The notes: a model not told the origin generated them from the sequence alone. 64,000 bases of DNA from UBA10349 sp003485905 (GCA_943787185.1 CALSLL010000003.1:124001-188000), one strand, 5' to 3'; counted from the first letter of the stretch, positions 1-9,851 are shown. Numbers and translations are program-made.

Positions 1-1363
1 CACTTAATCCCGCTGCCATTGCATGGCCACCATACCGCTCCAACAACCCCGCGTGGCGGGCGTCTATAAATGCCAACACATCGCGAATATTTACGCCAGG
101 CACACTGCGTGCAGAACCCTTCCACATACCATCATTAGAGGGCGCTAAGGCAACTACTGGACGATAGCTTTTCTCCTTTATGTTGGATGCGATTAGACCA
201 ACAATCCCTTCATGCCAACGTTTATCATATAAACAATACCCCGCAGATGACGAGCTATTGATATCTTGTTCATCAGCATCAAACACCAATGTACTGACTA
301 CCGTAGAAGCTTGTTCCACCATGTCAGCCTGCATTTCACGTCGTTGAAGGTTAATTTCGTCAAGCTGTAACGCGTAAGCCTGCGCCTTACCCGGATCATC
401 AGTTAACAAACACTCAATCCCAATCGACATGTCTTCCAACCTGCCAGCTGCATTTAGCCTAGGTCCTAACGCAAAACCCAAATCATTAGTGCTACAAGTA
501 TCAATATCACGCTTACCAACCCCAAGTAATGCTTTAATCCCTTCAACGCAATAGCCCTGTTGTATTCGTTGTAGACCATGCCGCACAAGAATTCGGTTAT
601 TTCGATCGAGGGCTACCACATCGGCCACGGTCCCTAAGGCCACTAGATCCAGATAGTTTGCGAGATTTGGCTCATCAACACCTCGTTCCGAGAACCAATT
701 CAACCTACGAAGATGGGCTCGCAATGCCAGCATCAGGTAGAAAACCACTCCAACCCCAGCCAGGCTCTTACTTTTAAAATTATCATTCGAGAGATTCGGA
801 TTAATTATCACGTCTGCCGTCGGTAATTCATCGCCCGGAATATGGTGATCGGTAACAATAACCATAATTCCTAAGGCCTGAGCTGCATACACACCGTCAA
901 TACTAGATATTCCGTTATCTACGGTAATAATAATATCCGGCTCCCGGAGAGCTGCAACGCCAACTAACTCCGGTGACAAGCCGTAGCCATACTCAGCTCG
1001 ATCAGGCACCAAGTAATCGACATTCTCAAATCCCATATCCTTTAGCGCACGCACGGCAAGCGCACATGAGGTTGCACCATCAACATCAAAATCACCAACT
1101 ATCAGAATGCTGGCATTTGCATCTAGGGCTTCGGTGAGTAACTCAGCCGCTTCCCGCAAACCAAACAAAGTTGGAGGTAATAAATGCTTGAGTGAATAAT
1201 CTAGCTGATCACGCGCTGTAACACCGCGCGCAGCAAATAAGTTAGCTAAAAGCCTTTGTAGCTCGTCTTTACTATCATCTAGAAACGAACTATTTGCAGG
1301 GATGTCACGCCGTCGTATACTTATTGGCATTTTGGCACTTCGTGCTATTCGAGAAGAGTTCAT
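1..1363 (-). CDS. recJ: Single-stranded-DNA-specific exonuclease RecJ (partial, 3' end beyond the left edge)
   Basis: This gene encodes the 5'-3' single-strand DNA exonuclease used in recombination and mismatch repair. The reading frame is open from an ATG at 1363 to the left edge, about 454 codons. The DHH-family metal motifs are visible: DFDVDG near the N-terminus (the family's DYDADG) and a DHH motif in TDHHIPGDELP. The window edge falls just after the DHHA1 motif GGHAMAAGL, so roughly the last 100-130 residues are missing if the length is typical (about 570). The ATG at 1363 has an AAGG Shine-Dalgarno-like stretch just upstream. A second in-frame ATG at 1330 gives the more family-like N-terminus MPISIRRRD. 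The gene is divergent from the VanZ-like gene, whose start is only a few bases away. Confidence 0.95.
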   Translation of the reverse strand, partial: MNSSRIARSAKMPISIRRRDIPANSSFLDDSKDELQRLLANLFAARGVTARDQLDYSLKHLLPPTLFGLREAAELLTEALDANASILIVGDFDVDGATSCALAVRALKDMGFENVDYLVPDRAEYGYGLSPELVGVAALREPDIIITVDNGISSIDGVYAAQALGIMVIVTDHHIPGDELPTADVIINPNLSNDNFKSKSLAGVGVVFYLMLALRAHLRRLNWFSERGVDEPNLANYLDLVALGTVADVVALDRNNRILVRHGLQRIQQGYCVEGIKALLGVGKRDIDTCSTNDLGFALGPRLNAAGRLEDMSIGIECLLTDDPGKAQAYALQLDEINLQRREMQADMVEQASTVVSTLVFDADEQDINSSSSAGYCLYDKRWHEGIVGLIASNIKEKSYRPVVALAPSNDGMWKGSARSVPGVNIRDVLAFIDARHAGLLERYGGHAMAAGLS

Positions 1364-1369
1364 TTTGCC

Positions 1370-1843
1370 TTGAGCGCTGCAAAGATCAAAACTTATTTCG
1401 CACGTTTAGTGCTATTTATGATTCTTTTGTGGGGATCTTGGCTAGCGCTTCAACCCGGCTATAGTTTATCTCCTTGGATGCCCTATGCTTTAATGAGATG
1501 GCTTGGTTTCCCCTACTCCGCATTACTCTGGCTAGATCACAACATCGCGACATTAATTCATTTTGTGGTTGCAACCACTGGAGTGATTCTTCTCTACCAC
1601 AGTAGCTTTTTACTACCTAAATTACTTGTACTAAACACCAATAGAACTAGTACCACCCGACCCAACCCTCTATCTCCATCTCTTTGTGCGGCTGCGTTTT
1701 GCGTGCTTGCCTTGTTCACCGAAATCGCTCAACTACTAATAGGCAGAGGATTCGACTATAGCGATCTATTTGCTGGTTGGTTAGGAGCAGCAATTGGTTA
1801 CAGGCTGATATGTAGGCATGAAGTAAACGAGCCCAAAGCGTAA
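1370..1843 (+). CDS. VanZ-like family membrane protein
   Basis: This is a small membrane protein of 157 residues with about four hydrophobic segments. The C-terminal part has the VanZ-like signature: TEIAQ, then R, then an acidic DY-S-D-L and a glycine-rich segment GWLGAAIGY. VanZ-like proteins are widespread and mostly of unknown function; the founding member gives low-level teicoplanin resistance, but that role cannot be assumed here. The frame opens with TTG at 1370. An ATG at 1418 would remove the first 16 residues but still leave the first membrane helix. It is divergent from recJ and followed by a hairpin terminator shared with acnB. Confidence 0.75.
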   Translation: MSAAKIKTYFARLVLFMILLWGSWLALQPGYSLSPWMPYALMRWLGFPYSALLWLDHNIATLIHFVVATTGVILLYHSSFLLPKLLVLNTNRTSTTRPNPLSPSLCAAAFCVLALFTEIAQLLIGRGFDYSDLFAGWLGAAIGYRLICRHEVNEPKA

Positions 1844-1890
1844 ACAAGCAGCATTGGCCTCGCGCTAACAATTATGAAGATTAATCAAAT

Positions 1891-1926
1891 AAAAAAGGAG
1901 CCAGATTAAAAATCTTGACTCCTTAT
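1891..1926. terminator. Bidirectional hairpin terminator between the VanZ-like gene and acnB
   Basis: An inverted repeat with outer arms AAGGAG (1895-1900) and CTCCTT (1919-1924) continues inward with an imperfect GATT/AATC stem. An A-run lies to its left, which reads as a U-run for minus-strand transcripts. It sits between two convergent genes, so it probably ends acnB transcription and may also stop readthrough from the left. Confidence 0.6.
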
Positions 1927-1949
1927 ATAACTCTATTTTAATTTTCTCT

Positions 1950-4538
1950 CTAAGCTGCCATTGCTTTGTTAGCTATCTTCTTACCCTTCTCAGCGGCTTC
2001 TTGATAGGAGTCGATTTGATCAAAGTTCATATAGCGAAAAATCTCTTCCGACATCGAATCAATTTTTAACGCGTATTCCATATATTCTTCAACCGTCGGC
2101 AACTTACCCAACACAGCCCCCACCGCGGCGAGCTCTGCAGATGTCAAATACACATCTGCACCATCACCCAACCTGTTTGGAAAGTTTCGAGTAGACGTCG
2201 AGAGGACGGTACTACCCGCTTCCACTCTGGCCTGATTTCCCATACATAAAGAACAGCCAGGCATCTCAGTTCGAGCACCAGAGGCCCCAAATATATTGTA
2301 ATACCCCTCTTCCATCAGGGTTTTTTCATCCATACGAGTTGGTGGCACTATCCATAATCGTGCATTTACGTTTGATGTCTCTGCAAGTAATTTTCCAGCC
2401 GCTCGAAAATGACCAATATTTGTCATGCAAGAACCAATAAACACCTCATCAACATTATCACCGACCACTTCTGACAAAATTCTCGCGTCATCAGGATCAT
2501 TTGGGGCACATACAATAGGCTCAGTAACCTCCGCAAGGTCTATTTCTATAACCGCAGTATATTCAGCATCAGCATCTGCTTCGAGTAATGAAGGATTGGC
2601 CAGCCAAGCTTCCATTTCACGTGCGCGGCGTTCGATGGTTCGCACATCTCCATATCCCTCAGATATCATCCATCTCAGCATCGTGATATTAGAGCGCAGG
2701 TATTGACTTATCGTTTCTTCATCAAGCTTGATTGTGCAACCTGCTGCAGATCGCTCCGCTGACGCGTCAGACAACTCGAATGCTTGTTCTACCGTTAAGC
2801 CCGTAAGCCCTTCAATTTCGAGCACGCGACCGGAGAAAATATTTTTCTTCCCTTTCTTTTCAACCGTCAATAATCCCTGTTTTATGGCATATAACGGAAT
2901 GGCATGAACTAAGTCGCGCAAAGTAATACCAGGCTGAATGTCGCCTTTAAATCGAACCAACACTGATTCCGGCATATCCAATGGCATGACACCAGTAGCA
3001 GCGGCAAATGCCACTAATCCCGAGCCTGCCGGGAAGGAAATCCCCATAGGGAAGCGCGTGTGAGAGTCCCCACCCGTACCGACTGTATCGGGTAGCAACA
3101 TTCGATTTAACCAGCTATGAATAATACCATCGCCAGGTTGCAGCGAAACTCCGCCACGATTGCGCATGAAATCTGGAAGGCTGTGCTGTGTATCAATATC
3201 AACTGGCTTTGGGTAAGCCGCCGTATGACAAAAAGATTGCATCACAAGATCTGCCTGAAAGCCTAGACAAGCTAGATCCTGTAACTCATCTCGCGTCATT
3301 GGCCCAGTCGTATCTTGCGATCCAACGGTAGTCATTTTTGGTTCACAATATGTGCCCGGATGCACTCCTTCTACTCCACATGCTTGTCCAACCATTTTCT
3401 GCGCAAGCGTATATCCTGTAGTGCTATCGCCGCTTGATGCAGGTTTCTTAAATAAATCCACATCACCCATATCTAGCGCCTCACGCGCCCTGCGGGTTAA
3501 ACCTCGGCCAATAATTAGTGGGATTCTACCGCCCGCTCGAACTTCGTCGAGCAAGGTATCGGTCGCTAATTCAAAAGTTGTTATGACATCGTCAGTGCCG
3601 TTTTTTTTTACTACACCCTGCCGAGGATAGACATCAATGACATCGCCCATTTCCATTGATGAAACATCCATTTCAATTGGTAGGGCTCCCGAATCTTCCA
3701 TTGTGTTGAAAAAAATAGGAGCGATCTTGTTACCAAAACAATAACCACCGGCACGTTTATTCGGTATAAACGGAATATCGTCCCCCATATACCACAGTAC
3801 TGAGTTGGTCGCGGATTTGCGAGACGAACCCGTACCAACCACGTCACCAACATAAGCGATTGGGTGGCCTGCTTTATTCAATTCTTCAATTTTGCCTAAG
3901 GGGTCTTCAGTAAGACCGTCGCGTGGCATTTTAAGCATCGCCAATGCGTGCAGTGGAATATCTGGTCGAGACCACGCATCGGGTGCTGGAGATAAATCAT
4001 CTGTGTTAGTTTCGCCGGGCACTTTGAATACAGAAACTGTTATCTTTTCTGCAACATCATCTCGACTTGTAAACCAGTCCCCGTTTGCCCAGCTTTGCAT
4101 TACTTTGCTGGCAGCCTCATTGCCAGCACTTGCAAGATCTTTTACGTCATAAAAAGCGTCAAACATGAGCAAAGTATGTGATAACGCTTCAATTGCGATA
4201 TCAGCTAACTCGGGAACCGATAAAGATTCAATCATTGGCTTAATGTTGTAGCCACCCAGCATCGTGCCAAGCAAAGTCAGGGCAGTTGCTTTATCTATCA
4301 ATGGCGATTCTGCTTCACCGCTAACGACGGCTGTTAAGAAACCAGCCTTTACATATGCCGACTCATCCACTCCTGCAGGCACACGGTGAGTTAAGAGTTC
4401 AATTAAAATCTCTTCTTCGCCTGCAGGTGGGTTTTTCAATAACTCAACTAAGTCAGCAGTCTGCTGAGGGTCAAGCGGTTTGGGTACAATTCCAAGTTCA
4501 GCACGTTCTGCGACGTGAGCTCGATAAGCTTCTAACAC
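1950..4538 (-). CDS. acnB: Aconitate hydratase B
   Basis: AcnB interconverts citrate and isocitrate in the TCA cycle and may also handle 2-methyl-cis-aconitate. At 862 residues it matches the usual AcnB length (about 865), and the N-terminus MLEAYRAHVAERAELG closely resembles the E. coli protein. The order is AcnB-type: N-terminal HEAT-like domain, swivel domain, then the catalytic domains. The 4Fe-4S ligands are visible as GSCMTNIGHF and the CSLCMGNQ pair near the C-terminus. The start codon is GTG at 4538, supported by AGGAAA about eight bases upstream. It is a single-gene unit with a hairpin terminator behind it. Confidence 0.97.
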   Translation of the reverse strand: MLEAYRAHVAERAELGIVPKPLDPQQTADLVELLKNPPAGEEEILIELLTHRVPAGVDESAYVKAGFLTAVVSGEAESPLIDKATALTLLGTMLGGYNIKPMIESLSVPELADIAIEALSHTLLMFDAFYDVKDLASAGNEAASKVMQSWANGDWFTSRDDVAEKITVSVFKVPGETNTDDLSPAPDAWSRPDIPLHALAMLKMPRDGLTEDPLGKIEELNKAGHPIAYVGDVVGTGSSRKSATNSVLWYMGDDIPFIPNKRAGGYCFGNKIAPIFFNTMEDSGALPIEMDVSSMEMGDVIDVYPRQGVVKKNGTDDVITTFELATDTLLDEVRAGGRIPLIIGRGLTRRAREALDMGDVDLFKKPASSGDSTTGYTLAQKMVGQACGVEGVHPGTYCEPKMTTVGSQDTTGPMTRDELQDLACLGFQADLVMQSFCHTAAYPKPVDIDTQHSLPDFMRNRGGVSLQPGDGIIHSWLNRMLLPDTVGTGGDSHTRFPMGISFPAGSGLVAFAAATGVMPLDMPESVLVRFKGDIQPGITLRDLVHAIPLYAIKQGLLTVEKKGKKNIFSGRVLEIEGLTGLTVEQAFELSDASAERSAAGCTIKLDEETISQYLRSNITMLRWMISEGYGDVRTIERRAREMEAWLANPSLLEADADAEYTAVIEIDLAEVTEPIVCAPNDPDDARILSEVVGDNVDEVFIGSCMTNIGHFRAAGKLLAETSNVNARLWIVPPTRMDEKTLMEEGYYNIFGASGARTEMPGCSLCMGNQARVEAGSTVLSTSTRNFPNRLGDGADVYLTSAELAAVGAVLGKLPTVEEYMEYALKIDSMSEEIFRYMNFDQIDSYQEAAEKGKKIANKAMAA

Positions 4539-4772
4539 GATAAGTTTCCTATATATTTTTAGAAAAAAGGTTTACTGGCCCGCAATACTGCCACTAGCAC
4601 AATGAGTTTCATCAATCGTAAAGTAAACGTTTGTCCAACATTTGAATCGATTGCGGCGGACCAGCATTTTAAGCGCTGCGGGCATTAAAAGCCATGGGCA
4701 TACTGCTAGAAATACTTTCGTTTTAATTTACACCCGTTGCTCGAAGCCTATTAATAAACAAGCAAAAAGCAG

Positions 4773-4808
4773 ATAAAAGCTGTGTTGGATGATAATATAA
4801 TCAGCTTA
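4773..4808 (+). promoter_or_regulatory. Putative promoter for the corB-like gene
   Basis: A perfect TATAAT box lies at 4796-4801, which would start a transcript about 20 bases before the TTG start at 4831. The -35 region (around 4773-4778) is a poor match, so this rests mainly on the -10 box. The rest of the 292-base gap between acnB and this gene shows nothing else I can name. Confidence 0.35.
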
Positions 4809-4830
4809 TAGCGCTTTATTTAACTACGCA

Positions 4831-6084
4831 TTGCAAGATATACCCACAGAGATTTTAGCTCTATTTCTGCTAGTTTTGATCATCACGTCTGCTTGTTTTT
4901 CGGCTTCTGAAACAGCCATGATGGCAATTAATCGATATAGACTAAAACACAAAGCACAATCAGGGCATAGGCCGTCTGTTTTGATTGACGAGCTATTGCA
5001 GACACCCGATAAATTGCTCGGTACGATTCTTATTGGCAATAATATTGCCAATATTGGAGCTACTACATTAACGACAGTCATAGGCTTAAAACTGTTTGGC
5101 GATCTTGGAATCGCCATCGCGACAGGGCTTCTCGTTCTGGTGATATTAGTATTTGCGGAGATAGCACCAAAAACACTTGCCGCAACAAGGCCCGAGCTAA
5201 TAGCGTACCCAGCCGCTTATGTTCTAAAGTTTTTACAAACCATATGTAGTCCTGTCATATGGCTGGTAAACGCATTTAGCAATGGGTTTTTACGGTTATT
5301 TGGTGTTTCTTTGGAATCTAGGGACGGCTCTTTGAACCCTGAAGAATTACGTGCGGCGGTAGTTGAATCAAAGGGCTTGATTAATGACACCCATCACAAA
5401 ATGCTACTGCGTATTTTTGAATTCGACAAAATGTGTGTCGATGATGTAATGGTCCCCCGACAAGAGCTAGAGACGGTTGATATAAATGATCCTTGGGAAG
5501 AAGTGGTAGATCAGCTTGCCACCTCACACCATACTCGGATTCTAATATATCAAGACCATATCGATGATCTTCTAGGCGTTATACATATGCGTCAATTATT
5601 TTATTTGTCGCAATCGCCTGAAGGGCTTAATCGCGAAACAGTGATGGCGATGATTCAACCACCTTACTATTTGCCGGAAAGTACGACATTGTCCAGTGCT
5701 CTCCTGCAGCTGCAAGAGCAAAAATACAAGTTCGGTATTGTTGTTGATGAGTATGGTGGAATAGAGGGTATTATTACCATTGAAGAGATCATTGAAGAGA
5801 TTGTCGGTGAATTCACCATGGCCCTTCCGGGCCTCGATGAGGATATTAAATCCGAAGAAGATGGCTCATTTCTAGCTAGTGGTTCTGTCAATCTTAGAGA
5901 GCTTAATCGTCAGTTGGACTGGAATCTTCCAACTGATGGAGCAAAAACTCTTAACGGTCTCATTCTTGATTATTTAGAAGATATACCCCAACCAGCTACA
6001 ACAGTCAGATTGGGTGACTTTTTAATAGAAATAATACAAACTCGCGGTACTGCAGTGACAGAAACCAGGCTTCGTAAAGCATGA
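4831..6084 (+). CDS. corB: HlyC/CorC (CNNM) family transporter, CorB/YfjD type
   Basis: This is an inner-membrane protein of the CNNM/CorC family, linked to magnesium and cobalt efflux or resistance. Of its 417 residues, about 1-180 form the DUF21 membrane domain (the early SASETAMMAINRYRL motif is typical, with several hydrophobic helices). A CBS-domain pair at about 200-320 includes FGIVVDEYGGIEGIITIEEI. The CorC_HlyC C-terminal domain runs from about 335 to the end. The TTG start is chosen because the first ATG would cut into the first transmembrane helix. Its stop overlaps the start of the lipoprotein gene by four bases, so the two are probably cotranscribed. Confidence 0.88.
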   Translation: MQDIPTEILALFLLVLIITSACFSASETAMMAINRYRLKHKAQSGHRPSVLIDELLQTPDKLLGTILIGNNIANIGATTLTTVIGLKLFGDLGIAIATGLLVLVILVFAEIAPKTLAATRPELIAYPAAYVLKFLQTICSPVIWLVNAFSNGFLRLFGVSLESRDGSLNPEELRAAVVESKGLINDTHHKMLLRIFEFDKMCVDDVMVPRQELETVDINDPWEEVVDQLATSHHTRILIYQDHIDDLLGVIHMRQLFYLSQSPEGLNRETVMAMIQPPYYLPESTTLSSALLQLQEQKYKFGIVVDEYGGIEGIITIEEIIEEIVGEFTMALPGLDEDIKSEEDGSFLASGSVNLRELNRQLDWNLPTDGAKTLNGLILDYLEDIPQPATTVRLGDFLIEIIQTRGTAVTETRLRKA

Positions 6085-6620
6085 AAATATTATTGCCCTC
6101 TCAACATCTTCGCGCCCTAACCGGCAAGCTATTTGGATCAATCATTCTCACGCTATACCTAACCAGTTGTAGCAGTGGATCAGTTGATAGCGCTGGACCC
6201 TTACCGCCAGCAACCTCCTATTCTGGCACTCTGACATCAGTAACCTTGACTATAACGGACCCGAGCATTAACCCCACCGGACAAGCAACAATAACTGCCA
6301 CGGTAACATTTAGCTTTTCAGTTGATGCGGCGGGCACCTTGACTGGAGTGGTAAGTATTTCGGATACGGCAACCAATTGTTTTAGCGGCGGACCGGTTAC
6401 CGGGACGGTAACTAGCTCTTCAATCAACGCAACTATAACCGACGGTATTGCTGGAGCTGTCAATTTTAGTGGTACCGTTACAGCTACCAATATTAACGGG
6501 ACTTATTCCCGCACTGGCAATATCACATCTACGACTGAAACCGACCCGATGACAATGATATCTGTAACAACTTTTTCTGGATGTCCTGCGCATTCTGGGT
6601 TAATTGAAGCTGCTGCATAA
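6081..6620 (+). CDS. Putative lipoprotein of unknown function
   Basis: This 179-residue protein has a lipoprotein signal peptide ending in a lipobox LTSC, with the lipidated cysteine at residue 30. The rest is rich in Thr, Ser, Gly and Val with alternating polar and hydrophobic residues, suggesting an all-beta domain. Two cysteines in the mature part (NCFSGGP and SGCPAHSG) could form a disulfide. I do not recognise a family. The ATG overlaps the TGA of the upstream CorB-like gene as ATGA, so translation is probably coupled to that transporter. Confidence 0.7.
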   Translation: MKILLPSQHLRALTGKLFGSIILTLYLTSCSSGSVDSAGPLPPATSYSGTLTSVTLTITDPSINPTGQATITATVTFSFSVDAAGTLTGVVSISDTATNCFSGGPVTGTVTSSSINATITDGIAGAVNFSGTVTATNINGTYSRTGNITSTTETDPMTMISVTTFSGCPAHSGLIEAAA

Positions 6621-6654
6621 GCAAACCATTATTTTTAATCATTCATAATAAATC

Positions 6655-7098
6655 ATGTTACGAGCTTCCTTTTCAATTCTATTTCTTACGGGCCTGCTCT
6701 TATCTACAACGGTTGGCGCCGAATCTTTCGATATATACAATACATTGGGAACTGAGGAGCAGCAGCCACTGAGCGAACGATTAGATGTGTTTGAATGTGA
6801 AGATACTGTTTATACAGTTATTGAAATATCTGATGCCAGTCTTGGTATGCACGAGCTTGAGGTAGATTGGTTTGACCCCAGTCAATCAAAAAGAGAGGTA
6901 ACTCGATACGACTTTACGGTCACCAACGGACAAGAACGTATTTGGGCCTGGTTACGATTGCATAGAGCAAGCGGTGCAGGAATGATGAAGTGGCTTGATA
7001 GCTCAGCTGGCCTAGAAGAGTTTATTGGGGATTGGCTGGTAGAAGTAAAAGTAGATGGACTTAATATTGGTCAAACTAACTTCCGGGTAATCTGTTAA
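6655..7098 (+). CDS. Exported protein of unknown function
   Basis: The 147-residue product starts with a clear Sec signal peptide with probable cleavage after VGA (about residue 22). The mature part is acidic, with two cysteines, one in FECEDT and one at the extreme C-terminus (FRVIC), which may pair in the periplasm. No family is recognised. It lies 34 bases after the lipoprotein gene in the same direction, so the three genes from 4831 may form an operon. Confidence 0.65.
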   Translation: MLRASFSILFLTGLLLSTTVGAESFDIYNTLGTEEQQPLSERLDVFECEDTVYTVIEISDASLGMHELEVDWFDPSQSKREVTRYDFTVTNGQERIWAWLRLHRASGAGMMKWLDSSAGLEEFIGDWLVEVKVDGLNIGQTNFRVIC

Positions 7099-7194
7099 AG
7101 CCCATATTTTTATGGTTGTAATCAGCCCTTCGAGCCAACCTAGTTCCAACAAGTCTACATACTTGTAATTTAAAACAGATTTACAATGTTAATC

Positions 7195-7923
7195 TTAAGT
7201 TTTCGGTCGAGGTTTCTCAGCGACGTTGTCGCGCACATAAAATGGCACTAGTTGCTCGGCCTCAATCGGTTTAGCTCCGTCTGCTAACTGCATTGACGCC
7301 CAATGCAAAAGATTCATTGAATTCGGCATATCTACTACATTTTTAACTGCTGGCTCGAAGGGTTTATCCCAGTGCAGACTATCACCACCCGCTCTCACCG
7401 TGTCTCTAATTTGGTGGGGTAAAGCATCACGGTGCACTCTCCACCCTGGACCAACTAACATATGGTGATCGTAAAATAATTGGTTTACGTCCTCAGGATT
7501 GCATACGACAGTCTCTATAGTTTCCAATATGCGGCCGCTTTCAGTAATTCTAAATCCCGAGTTATACAGCTGTCCCATTCGAGCATCACAGCCGATGGCG
7601 TAGTTTCCTGATTGCAGATCACATGGTAAATACGCCAGCAACGAGTTTAACGCTAACACTTTGACTCCTGAGCTGTACGCCAGTCCCTGCGCCGTCCCAA
7701 CCCCTATCCGTAGACCGGTAAAAGAACCCGGCCCCACGCCGCAAACGATAAGATCAATATCTCTAATAGTCTTGGCAGATTTAGACAATAACTCGTCAAT
7801 CATCGCCAGCAAACGTTGGGCATGCACAGTAGGCCCTGTATCAATCAAGTGGTGAACATCATTCTCCACCTTAAACGCGACAGAACAACTTGATGAGGAG
7901 GTATCAATCGCCAATATGTTCAT
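7195..7923 (-). CDS. tsaB: tRNA threonylcarbamoyladenosine biosynthesis protein TsaB
   Basis: TsaB is the scaffold partner of TsaD and TsaE in making the universal t6A37 modification of ANN-decoding tRNAs. The 242-residue protein has the ASKHA-fold N-terminus MNILAIDTSSSSCSVA and the typical GVGPGSFTGLRIGVGTAQGL segment, and lacks the metal-binding histidines of TsaD. Its start overlaps the end of the upstream helicase gene by four bases. A yoaA-tsaB pairing is common in Gammaproteobacteria. Confidence 0.93.
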   Translation of the reverse strand: MNILAIDTSSSSCSVAFKVENDVHHLIDTGPTVHAQRLLAMIDELLSKSAKTIRDIDLIVCGVGPGSFTGLRIGVGTAQGLAYSSGVKVLALNSLLAYLPCDLQSGNYAIGCDARMGQLYNSGFRITESGRILETIETVVCNPEDVNQLFYDHHMLVGPGWRVHRDALPHQIRDTVRAGGDSLHWDKPFEPAVKNVVDMPNSMNLLHWASMQLADGAKPIEAEQLVPFYVRDNVAEKPRPKT

Positions 7924-9851
7924 ATTGATGCGAGAAAATTACTTACAAGATTTCGGTCACTTGTTTGTGGCATCTCAGACAAACTCTCCAGGAACTTCTT
8001 TCCATAACGTTTACTTCTAGTCCGTGGGTCAGCAATTATTAGGACACCATAATCATCAAAATCTCTAATTAATCGCCCCGCCCCTTGACGCATTTTAATA
8101 ACTGCACGGGGAACCTGATACTCCATAAAAGGATTTAGTCCATCCTTTTCCATACGAGCCAATCTCGATTTCAAAACGGGATCACCGGGCGATTCAAAAG
8201 GCAACTTATCGAGCATAACCACCACTAAATCATCACCTTGTACGTCAACGCCCTCCCAAAAACCCATAGTGGCACATAAAATTACTTTGGGGTTTCGTTG
8301 AAACGCTTCTAACAATTCGGCCTTTGGTTTATCCCCTTGGACTAGCACCTTAAAATCCGTACGATCAATATAGTATTCTGCAGCTGCTTTCATTGCTTTA
8401 TAGGATGTAAACAACATGAAAGCACGCCCCCTACTCGACTTAAATATCGGCTCCATATGTTCTGACAAAGCACGCTGATAATTCTCCTCTCTCGGATCTG
8501 GCAAGCCCTCAGGAAGGTACAATAATGTTTGATCGGCAAAATTAAACGGACTACCCCAACTATACTCATCTACTTCACCCAACCCCATTTGAGATCGAAA
8601 GTGACCAAAATCACCCGCTACGGTAAGAGTGGCTGAGGTAAAAACCATACTGGTATTTCGTCGCGAAAATATCTTTGCTAGCACTGGCCCAGGGTTTATT
8701 GGTGTTTCACAAATTCTGAACCCAAACCGGGTAACATCTACCCAACGAATTGTGTTGCTATCAAGTTGCTCCAATAATTTAGATATTTGACCCCCAATTG
8801 AGGCGGCACGCTCATAACAACGTTCTAAATGATCTCCACTATCTGCCGCCTTTGCCAATATTTCTACTAGTTTGCTGGAACTAGTAGCTAGATCTTTTAA
8901 TCTGGATTCTAAATCGGGCTGGTTGTGTACGAGTTCTTCCCATGAATAGCGCTGAATTCGTTTACCCATAGCCAATCGTAATTCCCTTACTGCCTTCTCC
9001 ACGTCAGCGGTTCGGTCCAGTAAGGCGGGGATACCACTCTTGTCTTCAATCTCAGCCTGGCGAATATCGGTAACTAGACCCTCAATTTGACGGTGCCCTA
9101 TCGTAGACCCTAAAAAATTCCCGGCGACATCGGGTAACTGATGAGCTTCATCAAAAACATATGCATCCACATCTGGAAGTAGCTGCCCAAAGCCATCTTC
9201 TTTAAGAGTAGCATCGGCAAAAAACAAATGATGATTAACCACAATCAGTTCTGCTTCTGCCGCTTTCTTACGGGCAACGTTTATATGGCACTTAGTAAAA
9301 TGTGTACATTTGCTGCCCAAACAATTGTCGACAGTCGATGTTACCCATGGCCAAACTTCAGAATCTTCCCTGACTCCAGATACTTCGGATTTGTCACCTG
9401 TTTTAGTTCTAGCAGACCATGCAAAAATTTCTTCTAGCTCATCCCGCATCGGCACTGAAACACGAGTTGCGTGACGAGATTGTTCCAATCGATCAATACA
9501 CAAATAATTAGACCTACCCTTTAGTAATGCGGCAGTCACCGATACCTTGAGCTTTTCGGCTACGGTTGGCAGATCTCGATGAAACAGTTGTTCTTGGAGA
9601 TATCGCGTCCCGGTCGATATCAGAATTTTCTTACCCGACAACAAAGCCGGTACAAGATAGGCGAACGTCTTTCCGGTCCCGGTGCCAGACTCTGCCAACA
9701 CAGTACCGCGATACTGAATACTTTCTTCAACCTTAAGGGCAAACTCTTGCTGGGATGGACGCGGCTGAAAACCCTTAAGTGTAGCTGTTAACGGCCCATG
9801 CTCACCCAAATACCAAGCGGCGTTATTTTGCGTCAATGGGAGCCCCACCAT
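7920..9851 (-). CDS. yoaA: ATP-dependent DNA helicase of the DinG/YoaA family
   Basis: This is an XPD-like superfamily 2 helicase (5'-3') with an iron-sulfur cluster; E. coli YoaA works with the clamp-loader protein HolC in repair of stalled forks. The 643-residue length fits YoaA better than DinG (about 715). Visible motifs are Walker A in AESGTGTGKTFAYL, Fe-S cysteines in NYLCID and CLGSKCTHFTKC, the DEAH box FDEAHQLPD, and motif VI in RQGAGRLIRD. Its ATG lies 29 bases inside the end of rfbD, so it is probably read from the rfbCD transcript. It overlaps tsaB by four bases. Confidence 0.9.
   Translation of the reverse strand: MVGLPLTQNNAAWYLGEHGPLTATLKGFQPRPSQQEFALKVEESIQYRGTVLAESGTGTGKTFAYLVPALLSGKKILISTGTRYLQEQLFHRDLPTVAEKLKVSVTAALLKGRSNYLCIDRLEQSRHATRVSVPMRDELEEIFAWSARTKTGDKSEVSGVREDSEVWPWVTSTVDNCLGSKCTHFTKCHINVARKKAAEAELIVVNHHLFFADATLKEDGFGQLLPDVDAYVFDEAHQLPDVAGNFLGSTIGHRQIEGLVTDIRQAEIEDKSGIPALLDRTADVEKAVRELRLAMGKRIQRYSWEELVHNQPDLESRLKDLATSSSKLVEILAKAADSGDHLERCYERAASIGGQISKLLEQLDSNTIRWVDVTRFGFRICETPINPGPVLAKIFSRRNTSMVFTSATLTVAGDFGHFRSQMGLGEVDEYSWGSPFNFADQTLLYLPEGLPDPREENYQRALSEHMEPIFKSSRGRAFMLFTSYKAMKAAAEYYIDRTDFKVLVQGDKPKAELLEAFQRNPKVILCATMGFWEGVDVQGDDLVVVMLDKLPFESPGDPVLKSRLARMEKDGLNPFMEYQVPRAVIKMRQGAGRLIRDFDDYGVLIIADPRTRSKRYGKKFLESLSEMPQTSDRNLVSNFLASI

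Noticed and set aside
3611..3853. Minus-strand 80-residue ORF inside acnB
   Set aside because: It is a shadow of the aconitase frame, with no features of its own.
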